Shown here: one piece after another, positions 32,136-40,618 of the stretch
Layout: each line of letters starts with the position of its first letter
How positions within the stretch are numbered: the stretch's first letter is position 1
NCBI GenBank assembly: GCA_016929635.1
Contig: JAFGIL010000004.1
Location: 102,415 to 158,306, forward strand
From: Endomicrobiales bacterium
Lineage (GTDB): Bacteria; Elusimicrobiota; Endomicrobiia; Endomicrobiales; JAFGIL01
DNA: 55,892 bases
Direction: 5' to 3'
Made by a program: the position numbers and the translations under genes
Notes under the pieces: generated by a model
Database searches by the model: none
The model's input: only the letters and a program-made list of their open reading frames with translations
Told to the model about the DNA's origin: nothing

Positions 32136-33506
32136 ATGGCAGACGTAACAGTAACCTCTAATGACAACTACATCGTAGATGTTGACAACGATAATGACTC
32201 ATCAGAAAAACTTTTCAAGGTAACCCACGACAACGGCACCGAGCTATTCAGGATTCAGGAAAACGGAAGGGTAGGAATAGGCACAAGCTCCCCTGCATGC
32301 ATATTACATATAGGAGATACCTCAAGCGGGAATTATTTAATAATAGACGGCTCCCAATCATATATAGAACTCAGGGATTCAGGGAACTCCAAGTGGCAGA
32401 TAGGTCATGATGTTATTAGTGGGTCAAACAGTGATTTACAGATAAGCTCAAATACGGCAGGCGGGGTTATGACTATACTTCAGTCTAACGGCAGGGTAGG
32501 TATAGGGACAACAAGCCCCGGGACATTATTACAGGTTGGGGACACTAGTCATAACGGCGTAATAACTATAGATGGCACGCAAAGTTACATAAGGTTATTG
32601 GATTCAGGTACAGAAAAATGGCAGATAGGACATGATGTCGGAGGCGGTTCAAGCAGTGATTTTCACTTCTATTCTTTAGGGTTAGGCGGTACTGCTGTGG
32701 CGATATTGCAATCCAGCGGAAATGTTGGAATTGGCACAATAAGCCCGCAAGCAAAACTGGATGTCCGTGGCGGGGCATTGTTTAACGGAGACGGCGGGGA
32801 CAATGACTTTCGTATTGAAGGTGACAGTGATAATAATTTATTCTTCTGTGATGCAGGAAATGATAGGGTTGGTATTGGAACAAATAGCCCATCTGCGAAA
32901 TTGCACATAGAAGGGACTGCTTATTTAAGTGGTGTAGTTGGTATAGGAACCTCAAGTCCTAGCGCACAGCTACATGTGCTTGTGGATTATACAGCTCCTG
33001 CACTTATATTAGATACTGGTACAGGAGAATATGCACCAGCCAGCACTATGCTTGATTTTTATTATGAGGGATCTAAAAAATGGTCGTTATACAGTTATGG
33101 TGAAGACGAAACAGATACACTTAATATACAAGGCAATGAGGGAACAGGTCCATATCTTACAATTACACAGGATAGGAAAGTGGGCATCGATAATGATTCG
33201 CCCCAATATAAACTTGATGTTGATGGGGATATAAATACTTCAGGAGATATTAGAAAAAGTGGCACAGCTTATAATAATCCCGATTACGTTTTTGAAATAA
33301 ATTATGAACTTATGGATTTAAAAGTACTTGAAGAATTTGTAAAGAACAATAAGCATCTACCAAAAATATTTTCAACACAAGAAATAAAGGAACGTGGCAT
33401 TAGACTTTTCGAGCACAATCGTCTATTGCTTGAAAAACTCGAAGAAGCATATTTATACATTTTTCAGCTCAGCAAGAGAATAAATATACTAGAATCAGTT
33501 AAATAG
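32136..33506 (+). CDS. Tail-fibre-like surface protein
   Basis: The 456-residue protein contains at least six copies of a beta-type motif: GRVGIGTSSPACILHIGD, GRVGIGTTSPGTLLQVGD, GNVGIGTISPQAKLDVRG, DRVGIGTNSPSAKLHIEG, GVVGIGTSSPSAQLHV and KVGIDNDSPQYKLDVDGD. The C-terminal domain (YVFEINYELMDLKVLEEFVKN, then NKHLPKI, then a coiled coil) is the form often found on bacterial tail-fibre-like proteins. No signal peptide is visible, so the export route is unclear. It leads a three-gene operon. Composition turns more AT-rich in the last third. Confidence 0.78.
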   Translation: MADVTVTSNDNYIVDVDNDNDSSEKLFKVTHDNGTELFRIQENGRVGIGTSSPACILHIGDTSSGNYLIIDGSQSYIELRDSGNSKWQIGHDVISGSNSDLQISSNTAGGVMTILQSNGRVGIGTTSPGTLLQVGDTSHNGVITIDGTQSYIRLLDSGTEKWQIGHDVGGGSSSDFHFYSLGLGGTAVAILQSSGNVGIGTISPQAKLDVRGGALFNGDGGDNDFRIEGDSDNNLFFCDAGNDRVGIGTNSPSAKLHIEGTAYLSGVVGIGTSSPSAQLHVLVDYTAPALILDTGTGEYAPASTMLDFYYEGSKKWSLYSYGEDETDTLNIQGNEGTGPYLTITQDRKVGIDNDSPQYKLDVDGDINTSGDIRKSGTAYNNPDYVFEINYELMDLKVLEEFVKNNKHLPKIFSTQEIKERGIRLFEHNRLLLEKLEEAYLYIFQLSKRINILESVK

Positions 33507-33518
33507 GGGGTATTTAAA

Positions 33519-34181
33519 ATGAAAAAAAACATATATCTTTTGTTTATTGTTGTATTTTTGCTTATTAGCAATTTTTCAAAAATAAAAGCAGATGAAATAA
33601 GTAGAAAAGAAAATATAGGAATATATGTTTTTTATGATTATGGCAGGAATAGCAATGACACATCTTGGGTGGATAATGAGATTAGAGGGGAAGGCACAGC
33701 TCATGATATTGGCATGAGCGGATTAGGATTTCGTTATTTTCCTACACAAAAAATGTTTATTGATGTAGTTTTTAGGGAAATGGAATCTCAAACTGTAATT
33801 GGAAGTGTAAATACCATCATAAATAATACAAGATATAATCCTGTTATCCAGAGAATGGATTCTCATGGTATAATAATAAACTATTTATGCTTAGATTCAA
33901 ATAAAATAGATATTTTTGCTGGTTTGGGACATATGTTTCAAAAAATGCAAATAAACCCTTATGGTGGTAATATTTATGGTAACGATTTTAATATATATTT
34001 TAATAATTGGATTTTTCGTGTCTTAGGAGAACACAAAATAGGCAAGAGGGCCGCAGTTAACTTATCTTTAATATATGAACAGAATATTAAATTAGACATG
34101 ATTAATAATAATGGTCGTATTTTTCACTATAATTATAGCCCCTTAGTTATAATCGAGCCATCAATAGTAGTATATTTTTAA
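33519..34181 (+). CDS. Predicted outer-membrane or periplasmic protein, AT-rich
   Basis: The 220-residue protein has a signal peptide (KKNIYLLFIVVFLLISNFSKIKA, cut before DEIS). Alternating aromatic strands follow (GIYVFYDYGRNS, GLGFRYFPTQKMFIDVVFRE, IDIFAGLGHMFQKM, SPLVIIEPSIVVYF), typical of a small beta-barrel that ends in a terminal Phe. No named family is recognised. It is 12 bases after the tail-fibre-like gene. The base composition is clearly more AT-rich than most neighbours, which hints at acquisition from elsewhere. Confidence 0.65.
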   Translation: MKKNIYLLFIVVFLLISNFSKIKADEISRKENIGIYVFYDYGRNSNDTSWVDNEIRGEGTAHDIGMSGLGFRYFPTQKMFIDVVFREMESQTVIGSVNTIINNTRYNPVIQRMDSHGIIINYLCLDSNKIDIFAGLGHMFQKMQINPYGGNIYGNDFNIYFNNWIFRVLGEHKIGKRAAVNLSLIYEQNIKLDMINNNGRIFHYNYSPLVIIEPSIVVYF

Positions 34182-34192
34182 AGGAGTTTCTT

Positions 34193-34363
34193 ATGTCAGA
34201 CCAACAAAAAGTAGAATTAACACTAAAACAGATAGACATCCTGCTACAGATAATAAACAAAACCAACTTCGTGGGTAATCAGGCTGAAATCGTCACCAAC
34301 CTTAAACAAACATTGATAATGATGCTGAAGCAAAAGCAGGGCGCCCAGCCTGCAAAGACCTAA
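34193..34363 (+). CDS. Small 56-residue protein of the tail-fibre operon
   Basis: The ATG at 34193 is preceded by AAAGGAG, and the frame ends at TAA 34361-34363. The product begins MSDQQKVELTLKQIDILL and continues with two amphipathic helices (QIINKTNFVG, then AEIVTNLKQTLIMML). Small proteins of this look are common in phage-related gene sets, but no function is known to me. It lies 11 bases after the outer-membrane-like gene, so it is probably cotranscribed. Confidence 0.72.
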   Translation: MSDQQKVELTLKQIDILLQIINKTNFVGNQAEIVTNLKQTLIMMLKQKQGAQPAKT

Positions 34364-34380
34364 AAATACTCTTCTTCCTC

Positions 34381-34418
34381 ACCAATCCAATCACGCGTTC
34401 CCGCGACGTGAAATTGGT
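34381..34418 (+). terminator. Hairpin after the tail-fibre operon
   Basis: ACCAAT (34381-34386) pairs with ATTGGT (34413-34418), with CACGCG and CGCG-CGTG forming an inner GC-rich stem. The following bases are AT-rich but not a clean T run. It lies 17 bases after the small gene and overlaps the -35 box of the next promoter. Confidence 0.5.
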
Positions 34419-34442
34419 ATAATAAAATATTTTTGATATAAT
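34414..34442 (+). promoter_or_regulatory. Sigma-70-type promoter for the DUF89 operon
   Basis: TTGGTA (34414-34419), 17 bases, TATAAT (34437-34442). The leader to the ATG at 34539 is about 90 bases and contains the heptamer repeat at 34456-34476 and a CTATCA/TGATAG pairing followed by seven Ts at 34514-34520. Confidence 0.6.
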
Positions 34443-34455
34443 GTAGAAAAACCAG

Positions 34456-34476
34456 CTATCAACAACTGACTACTGG
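34456..34476. repeat. Seven-base-period repeat in the DUF89 leader
   Basis: Three consecutive heptamers: CTATCAA, CAACTGA, CTACTGG. The middle unit differs by one base from CAACTGG at 44651-44657. Confidence 0.5.
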
Positions 34477-34538
34477 ATTAAATAACATCAGCGGCGCGCG
34501 TATAAAACTGATAGTTTTTTTAATTATTTGTAAAAAAA

Positions 34539-35438
34539 ATGAAAACATATTTGGAATGCATACCCTGCTTTTTTAACCAGGCCATAGAAGCAGGAAAAAT
34601 AACAGGTGCTAGCAGGAAAACCCAGAAACTGATTGTAAATGAAGTGGCAAAAGCTTTAACAAAATTTCCCCTTTCCTCCACCCCTCCGGAAATGGGCCGC
34701 ATAGTCTATTCCATTGTCAGAAAGATCTCAAAAAACAAAGACCCTTACGCCAAACTAAAAATCAAAAGCAATATACTGGCCCTTAAAATATATAAACAGC
34801 TAAAAAACAGGGTCATGCATTCAAAAGACAGGCTGTTGACGGCAATAGAGCTTGCCATAGCGGGAAATATAATAGATTATGGGGTAAAAGGCACCCTTGA
34901 TTTAGAAAAAGAGCTGAGTTTGATTCTAAACGAAGAAAACAAAACAATAAAAAAAGAAAGTAAAAAGTATTTTAATATTTCCTCCTTCAAGAAAGCACTT
35001 AAGAAAGCCAAAAATATTTTATACGTGGGAGACAATGCCGGCGAGATAGTTTTTGACAGAGTGTTAATAGAGGAAATAAAGAAAATATATCCGGATAAAG
35101 AGATTATTTATGCTGTAAGAGGAAACCCTATAATAAACGACGTTCTTTTTAAGGACGCTGTTATGTGTAAAATAGATAAATACGCCAGAATAATCTCAAC
35201 AGGGCTTGATGCTCCCGGAGTTATACTTCATCTATGTTCGGACAATTTTAAAAAGTCTTTCAGAAATGCCGGATTAATCATAAGCAAGGGGCAGGGAAAC
35301 TTTGAATCTTTAACCCAGGTTAAAGGTATAATTTTCTATCTTTTTATGGTAAAATGTAATACAGTTGCAAATCACTTGGGGTGTAATATAAGGGATATCA
35401 TATTATTAAAAAGCCTGGCAGGAAAAATAAAAAAATGA
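34539..35438 (+). CDS. DUF89-family metal-dependent phosphatase
   Basis: The 299-residue protein has the DUF89 (ARMT1-like) hallmarks: the N-terminal CIPCF cysteine pair, YVGDNAGEIVFDRVLIEE with the metal-binding Asp and Asn, and IISKGQGNFESL near the C-terminus. Family members are metabolite damage-control phosphatases that act on sugar or cofactor phosphates. The substrate here is unknown. It overlaps the next gene by 4 bases (ATGA), which ties it to the radical SAM protein. Confidence 0.88.
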   Translation: MKTYLECIPCFFNQAIEAGKITGASRKTQKLIVNEVAKALTKFPLSSTPPEMGRIVYSIVRKISKNKDPYAKLKIKSNILALKIYKQLKNRVMHSKDRLLTAIELAIAGNIIDYGVKGTLDLEKELSLILNEENKTIKKESKKYFNISSFKKALKKAKNILYVGDNAGEIVFDRVLIEEIKKIYPDKEIIYAVRGNPIINDVLFKDAVMCKIDKYARIISTGLDAPGVILHLCSDNFKKSFRNAGLIISKGQGNFESLTQVKGIIFYLFMVKCNTVANHLGCNIRDIILLKSLAGKIKK

Positions 35439-36370
35439 ATTATAAGTATCTGTTCGGTCCGGTACCGTCAAGAAGATTGGGGCGTTCTTTAGGAGTTGAT
35501 CTTGTTCCTCATAAAACATGTTCCTTTAATTGTATTTTCTGCGAATGCGGTGAAACAACAGATTTAACAATAAAAAAATGCGAATACGTGCCTACGGAAA
35601 AAGTTTTGAAGGAGCTGGACGACTATCTTTCAAAAAAGCCAAAACTTGACTACATTACTTTTTCCGGTTCAGGAGAGCCTACGCTTCACTTAAAGCTGGG
35701 AAAGATAGTGCGTTATATAAAAAGCAAATACTCCGGTTATAAAATAGCACTGCTTACAAATGGTTCGCTTTTCTGCAGGCACGAGGTCAGGGGAGAAGTC
35801 GGCAATATAGACGTTATTATCCCCACCTTAAACACCGTTAACTATGAAACCTTCAATAAAATCTGCCGGCCTCATAAGAATCTGGACCTTACCAACATCA
35901 TAAACGGGCTTGTTAATTTAAGGAAAGATTTTCCCGGACAGATATGGCTTGAAGTGTTTATTATTCCGGGGGTTAATGACACAGAAGAAGAGCTTTCAGG
36001 TTTAAAGGAGCAGATAACGAAAATACAGCCTGATAAGATACAGATTAACTCTCTTCACAGGCCAGGCGCAAAGGATTGGGTTAAACCTGCCAGCTCCCAG
36101 GTTTTGAAAAAAATAGCTGAATTTTTCGGGGATAAAGCCGAGGTGATAAGTAATAACAATAAGCTCACCGGAGGCGGAAAATATACCGATGATATAGAAA
36201 AGACTATTTTAAAAACCATACAAAGGCGCCCCTGCACTGCAAAGGATCTTTCCGTAAGCACTGGTTATCCCATAGAAAAAATTAACAAGTCTATAAATGG
36301 CCTGGTAGAAAAAGAAAAAATAAAAACAAGACAAATACACAGAAGAACTTTTTACATGTTGGAAAAATAA
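35435..36370 (+). CDS. Radical SAM protein with C-terminal winged helix
   Basis: The 311-residue protein begins FGPVPSRRLGRSLGVDL, then the radical SAM cluster motif CSFNCIFC for the 4Fe-4S centre. TFSGSGEPTLH binds SAM and IIPGVNDTEEEL follows. Residues from about 245 form a helix-turn-helix-like tail (TAKDLSVSTGYPIEKINKSI). This subfamily is widespread in archaea and anaerobic bacteria and has no assigned reaction. Overlap with DUF89 suggests linked function. Confidence 0.88.
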   Translation: MNYKYLFGPVPSRRLGRSLGVDLVPHKTCSFNCIFCECGETTDLTIKKCEYVPTEKVLKELDDYLSKKPKLDYITFSGSGEPTLHLKLGKIVRYIKSKYSGYKIALLTNGSLFCRHEVRGEVGNIDVIIPTLNTVNYETFNKICRPHKNLDLTNIINGLVNLRKDFPGQIWLEVFIIPGVNDTEEELSGLKEQITKIQPDKIQINSLHRPGAKDWVKPASSQVLKKIAEFFGDKAEVISNNNKLTGGGKYTDDIEKTILKTIQRRPCTAKDLSVSTGYPIEKINKSINGLVEKEKIKTRQIHRRTFYMLEK

Positions 36371-36392
36371 TCCAAAAATACGGAGCAACCAT

Positions 36393-36611
36393 ATGCCAAT
36401 CTATGAATTTATATGCAAAAAATGCGGAACAAAGAACGAATTTTTAACAGGCCTATATAAAGAAGAATCTCTTAAGTGCAAAAACTGCGGCTCAAAAGAG
36501 CTCGAGAAAGTATTTTCCAGAACATCCGTTTTAAGCAATAAAGAAAATCCTTCTTCCTGCTGCGGCTTGAACACGCCCTGCTCAGACCCAAAAAAATGCT
36601 GCGGGCAGTGA
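36393..36611 (+). CDS. FmdB-family zinc ribbon protein
   Basis: The 72-residue protein starts MPIYEFICKKCGTKNEFL, with a second CxxC in CKNCGSKELEKVF, the standard FmdB zinc ribbon. An unusual Cys-rich tail (SSCCGLNTPCSDPKKCCGQ) could bind metal or a cluster. The family is described as putative regulatory proteins without proven function. It lies 22 bases after the radical SAM gene. Confidence 0.85.
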   Translation: MPIYEFICKKCGTKNEFLTGLYKEESLKCKNCGSKELEKVFSRTSVLSNKENPSSCCGLNTPCSDPKKCCGQ

Positions 36612-36638
36612 TAAAAGAATCTTTCCGGAGTAAAGCAA

Positions 36639-37274
36639 ATGTTTCATAAAATTATTCATGAATTAAAAGAACATCTTCCTTTTACTATATTCGGCGCATG
36701 CACCGGAATAGTCTTTATGATATTTTTCAGAAAAGTGCCTGCAAATATTTCTTACACGATATTTTACGTGCTTCATCCCATGCACGTGGTATTGAGCGCC
36801 CTTGTAACCACTTCCATGTACGGCCTTTACAAATGCGGGATGATAAAAGGTAAATGTAATCTCTGGGGCTTGTTAATAATAGGATATGCCGGGTCAATCG
36901 GTATAGCAACATTAAGCGATTCCCTGATACCGTATCTAGGCGAAATGCTCCTTGCAATGCCTCACAGGCACGCCCACATAGGATTCATAGAAAAGTGGTG
37001 GCTGATCAACCCCCTGGCTGTTATGGGCATAGCAATAGCGTACTTCAGGCCGTCTACAAAGTTTCCTCATGCAGGACATATTTTGGTAAGCACATGGGCT
37101 TCTCTTTTTCATATTTTAATGGCAAAAGGAAGCAATTTTAATTTATTATCTTATATAGCCATATTCTTTTTCCTTTTTATAGCCGTATGGCTCCCCTGCT
37201 GCATAAGCGACATCGTATTCCCCCTTCTTTTTGTAAAAGACAAACAGGTTTCAACCTATGAACATAAACATTGA
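36639..37274 (+). CDS. Histidine-rich multi-helix membrane protein
   Basis: The 211-residue protein has about six hydrophobic segments, including FTIFGACTGIVFMIFF, LLIIGYAGSIGIATLS and IAIFFFLFIAVWLPCC. Histidines cluster in or near the membrane: HPMHVV, MPHRHAHIG, FPHAGHI, LFHIL and the final EHKH; a Cys pair is in LPCCISD. This suggests metal handling, but I do not recognise the family. It follows the Cys-rich FmdB protein and overlaps the next gene by 17 bases. Confidence 0.7.
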   Translation: MFHKIIHELKEHLPFTIFGACTGIVFMIFFRKVPANISYTIFYVLHPMHVVLSALVTTSMYGLYKCGMIKGKCNLWGLLIIGYAGSIGIATLSDSLIPYLGEMLLAMPHRHAHIGFIEKWWLINPLAVMGIAIAYFRPSTKFPHAGHILVSTWASLFHILMAKGSNFNLLSYIAIFFFLFIAVWLPCCISDIVFPLLFVKDKQVSTYEHKH

Positions 37275-38037
37275 AATAGCAAAACGAAAAAATGCCGCAA
37301 TCGAAGCCGCAAGAAAAACGGGAAAAATCCTGCTGGATAATTTCGGGAAAAAACTTAACATAAAATCCAAGGGTGACAGGGACCTGGCGACAAATGTAGA
37401 CCTTAAAGCAGAGGCGACTATTACTGGAATTATTAAAAAAAGGTTCCCTGCCGACAACATACTTGCAGAAGAAAAGAAGTATAAACCTGCAAAATCAAAA
37501 TTCCGGTGGATAATCGACCCTTTGGACGGGACACACAACTATATCCGGGGAATTGAGGCCTTCGGCACCTCGATAGCACTGGCATATGAAAATACAATCG
37601 TTCTGGGTGTGATATACATGCCTGTCTTAAGGGAATTTTATTTTGCACAAAAAGGAAAAGGGGCGTATCTTAATAATAAAAAAATAAGGGTCTCCAAAAA
37701 AATCCTGATACAAACAACAATGGTATATGACAGCGCTTTTAGGAGACTAAGGAACAAGAAACTTCTATACCTGGGCAAGCTTGCGGACAGGGTCTTTAAC
37801 ATAAGAATGTTCGGCTCATCTATAAGAAGCCTTACATACCTTGCATGCGGCAAAGCGGATCTAATAGTCGAGTTTGACGAAAAGCCGTGGGATTGTGCTG
37901 CAGGTATTATTCTTGTTAAAGAAGCGGGAGGGCGGGTTACTGATCATAATGGCAAACATTGGGATATATCGATGCCCGACTATATAGCATCAAACGGAAG
38001 AAATCATAATGATGTTTTAAGAATATTCAAAAAGTAA
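37258..38037 (+). CDS. Inositol monophosphatase family protein
   Basis: The 259-residue protein has the Li-sensitive phosphatase motifs: DRDLATNVDLKAE, LAEEKK, WIIDPLDGTHNYIRG with the metal ligands, and WDCAAGIILVKEAGGRVTD. Substrates in this family include inositol phosphates, fructose-1,6-bisphosphate and PAP; the choice cannot be made here. Its ATG lies 17 bases before the end of the membrane-protein gene, so translation is probably coupled. Confidence 0.92.
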   Translation: MNINIEIAKRKNAAIEAARKTGKILLDNFGKKLNIKSKGDRDLATNVDLKAEATITGIIKKRFPADNILAEEKKYKPAKSKFRWIIDPLDGTHNYIRGIEAFGTSIALAYENTIVLGVIYMPVLREFYFAQKGKGAYLNNKKIRVSKKILIQTTMVYDSAFRRLRNKKLLYLGKLADRVFNIRMFGSSIRSLTYLACGKADLIVEFDEKPWDCAAGIILVKEAGGRVTDHNGKHWDISMPDYIASNGRNHNDVLRIFKK

Positions 38038-38050
38038 CAGTGAGTATAAC

Positions 38051-38428
38051 ATGGAAGATTTAATTAATGAGTTTACATCGCAGAAAAAGTATGCGGTGGC
38101 CGGCTCTTTCAAGGATGAAACAAAATACGCTTATCAAATACTAAAAAAACTGAAAAACAAAGGCGTTACAGTTTATCCTATTAACCCGACCCTGAAAGAA
38201 GTGGAAGGGTTAAAGTGTTACAAATCAGTAATGGATCTACCCGAGACTGTTGACGTTATCAATGTTGTAACACCTCCGGCAGTTACAGAAAACATCGTAA
38301 AGCAATGCAGCGAAAAGGGAATAAAGAGGGTGTGGATGCAGCCAGGCGCAGAAAGCCAGGATGCTATAAACTTTTGCAATACAAATAGTATTAAAGTTAT
38401 TTATAATACCTGCTTATTGCGGGCGTGA
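38051..38428 (+). CDS. CoA-binding-domain protein, YccU-like
   Basis: The 125-residue protein is a single Rossmann-type CoA_binding domain: YAVAGSFKDETKYAY, VTVYPINPTLKEVEG, VDVINVVTPPAVTENIV and RVWMQPGAES. It matches the small YccU-like branch, not full succinyl-CoA synthetase. The ligand and function are unknown. It ends the plus-strand operon begun by DUF89. Confidence 0.9.
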   Translation: MEDLINEFTSQKKYAVAGSFKDETKYAYQILKKLKNKGVTVYPINPTLKEVEGLKCYKSVMDLPETVDVINVVTPPAVTENIVKQCSEKGIKRVWMQPGAESQDAINFCNTNSIKVIYNTCLLRA

Positions 38429-38452
38429 TTTCAAGGAAGGCTTCTTAAACAT

Positions 38453-39070
38453 TTACTCCGTCTTCAAAAATATATTAATAAAGTCGTCCACTTTCTTCTT
38501 GTAAATATCCTTATTCTTGTCTTTTAAATCCTTTTCAAAAACACCGAAAAAACCCAAACCTTTTTTCCCTGCCAGCTCTTCCATACTCTTAGCTATCTTA
38601 TCAGGTTTCATTCCTCCGGAGGTCGTAAAAAAAGCAACTTCCTTAAAGTCTTCTTTGTATTTCTCTATATAAGTACGTACCGCCGGGGTCATTTTCCAGC
38701 ACCAGATAGGTGTCCCTATTATGACCAGTTCATAATCCGCAGGATTTTTTTCCATTTTTCCAATATCAGTGGTTTTCTCCGTTGCAGCATCTTTGCCAGC
38801 TACTACATAGCCTTTTGCTCCGCCTCTGTCCTTTTTGTCAACTATTTCCTCAATATCGGCATTGAGTTCCTTGGCAATATCTCCTGCAACACGCCTGGTG
38901 TTTCCCGTGCGTGAATAATATACAACCAAAGTTTTATTGTTTGGCATTGCCTGTTCCTCCTGGTCTTTATAATCTTTTGTCGCACCGCTTTTGGCATCGT
39001 ATTCCTGAGAAAATATATTTCCAGGCAAACATAAAAAAACGACCAGGCTAAAATAAAAAATTAAATTCAT
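38453..39070 (-). CDS. Flavodoxin with a possible signal peptide or internal start
   Basis: The flavodoxin domain is complete: VVYYSRTGNTRRVAGDIA binds the FMN phosphate, IIGTPIWCWKMTPAVRTYI is the aromatic loop, and FFTTSGGMKPDK follows. The 205-residue form from 39070 begins with a secretion signal (NLIFYFSLVVFLCLPGNIFS). An internal ATG at 38947 (MPNNKTLVV) has a perfect AGGAGG 8 bases upstream and would give an ordinary 164-residue cytoplasmic flavodoxin. The upstream start has only a weak GGGAGA. Either the gene makes two forms or one start is spurious. Confidence 0.82.
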   Translation of the reverse strand: MNLIFYFSLVVFLCLPGNIFSQEYDAKSGATKDYKDQEEQAMPNNKTLVVYYSRTGNTRRVAGDIAKELNADIEEIVDKKDRGGAKGYVVAGKDAATEKTTDIGKMEKNPADYELVIIGTPIWCWKMTPAVRTYIEKYKEDFKEVAFFTTSGGMKPDKIAKSMEELAGKKGLGFFGVFEKDLKDKNKDIYKKKVDDFINIFLKTE

Positions 39071-39093
39071 ATAAAGTCTCCCGCTGAAAAATT

Positions 39094-40446
39094 TTATTTT
39101 GATATCTCTCTTACAGAGGTTATCCTTTCAAGAAAAGAGCCTTTGGCAGACCTTCTTCCCAGGTTAAGGTCCGAGACAACAACCCTTTTTATTAAATGCA
39201 CAAAACCGTCTTCTGCATACCCCCAGATTTCATGAATCGCATAAGGCTCGCCGTCTACCACCCCAAGATACAGCATAATGTGTCCCTCTATGGGCAAAAT
39301 TGTAATCCCGGCAACCGCGTCTTTGGTGAGTATCCTGACTCTTTCGGTCTCGGATACTTTTCTGTCAAGTTCAGATATCAGCTTTCCCACCTGGGACTGG
39401 GACCCGGAGTTTCTCGGTAATGTAATTCCTACGGTTAAAAACAACTGCTGGATGAACTTTGAACAATCCTGTTCCCCGTACATGCCCCCCCACCCATACG
39501 GTGCATTCAGAAATTCGAAAGCCTGCTTTATTATAGTGCCCGGGGTATAAGGCAAATACCCTTTACTGACGTCATCTTCGCTGATATATACTATTCCGAA
39601 AGACAAGGCGCCTTCTTTGGTTGGAAAGGGAACCAGCACTTTGCATACCCCGGACTTCAGTTCCGAAAACAGGGGAAGCTTGGTGCCCATACGCACGTAT
39701 CCGTAATACTCCCTTAACTTATCGTCAGAAAACAACTCCCCTTTGGCTTTTGTTACTACAAGGAAAGGGGTCTTGTCGCAATACTTTGCTATCGCATCCC
39801 GTTCACAGATTATTATTTTGTCAGCTTCAACCCAGCCCGTGCTGTAAGGGGAGCGGGCATAGTACCATTTCCTGTCGGACGTTTCATGCATGATAGCAAG
39901 CGGAGTGCCTATATCCAAAGCACTGTTCTGCAGTTTATCAATATCAAGGTTTCGCGGGTCCTCAAACAGGCCCTCCTCTGTGGGCAATATCCTCTGGTCA
40001 GCGAGCTTGTAAACAAAGGCAAAAACATAAATACCGTCGTAAAACAGGTCATTCATTCTCATGTTTTTCTTTACATCTTCATAGAAATACTTATTTACTT
40101 TTTGTCCGTTTTTAAAAAATAGTTTTTCATCCGAAACGTTTTTCAAGGAGGATTTTAAGTCGTAATACAGCTGTTTTTTGGAAAAATAAGGAGAAACCTC
40201 CGAAATATCAGTAACTATACCGGTATTCTTAACTATATCCGCATTCAGTGATTCTATTTCTTTTTCATTAAGTATTACTTTATCCGGATACGGATGTTTT
40301 GTAAGCCAGTATCCAACTGTTTTCATGTCCGGCTCAACATTGGGAAGCATGCCCGGGGCGGGTTTGTATAAAAAATGTTTTGAGCCGCAACCTATGCCAA
40401 AAATTATTAATAATTTTACCAGGATGAATAATGTTTTCTTTTTCAT
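39094..40446 (-). CDS. SH3-domain NlpC/P60 lipoprotein peptidase
   Basis: From the ATG at 40446 the protein has 450 residues and a lipoprotein signal (KLLIIFGIGC, lipid-carrying Cys20). A bacterial SH3 module (GTPLAIMHETSDRKWYYARS, then GWVEADKI) precedes the NlpC/P60 domain: YGWGGMYGEQDCSKFIQQLF carries the catalytic Cys and GHIMLYLGVVDG the His. It would cut peptidoglycan stem peptides in the periplasm. The frame extends upstream to a TTG at 40551, but that extension would bury the signal peptide. The flavodoxin gene follows on the same strand. Confidence 0.88.
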   Translation of the reverse strand: MKKKTLFILVKLLIIFGIGCGSKHFLYKPAPGMLPNVEPDMKTVGYWLTKHPYPDKVILNEKEIESLNADIVKNTGIVTDISEVSPYFSKKQLYYDLKSSLKNVSDEKLFFKNGQKVNKYFYEDVKKNMRMNDLFYDGIYVFAFVYKLADQRILPTEEGLFEDPRNLDIDKLQNSALDIGTPLAIMHETSDRKWYYARSPYSTGWVEADKIIICERDAIAKYCDKTPFLVVTKAKGELFSDDKLREYYGYVRMGTKLPLFSELKSGVCKVLVPFPTKEGALSFGIVYISEDDVSKGYLPYTPGTIIKQAFEFLNAPYGWGGMYGEQDCSKFIQQLFLTVGITLPRNSGSQSQVGKLISELDRKVSETERVRILTKDAVAGITILPIEGHIMLYLGVVDGEPYAIHEIWGYAEDGFVHLIKRVVVSDLNLGRRSAKGSFLERITSVREISK

Positions 40447-40618
40447 TTTTAGGGTTTGGGGGTTTTTAATTTTTCTTATTGTACATATTTTATCATAAGT
40501 TTTCAAGGAACAATCTGGATATATCTGCTTATGGCAAGCTGCCGGCTCCAATTGGATTTTTTGGGAAGAAATAAGTATAATCTAATGGTTAAATTTCAAC
40601 GGAAAACATATTATCGCT

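Noticed and set aside
32230-33240. Repeated GGNATAGGNAC-like DNA in the tail-fibre gene as a CRISPR or tandem array
   Set aside because: The repeats are codons of the GIGTSSP protein motif, with irregular spacing and no spacer structure.
32136-34363. Diversity-generating retroelement around the tail-fibre-like gene
   Set aside because: No reverse transcriptase, template repeat or variable C-lectin domain is present.
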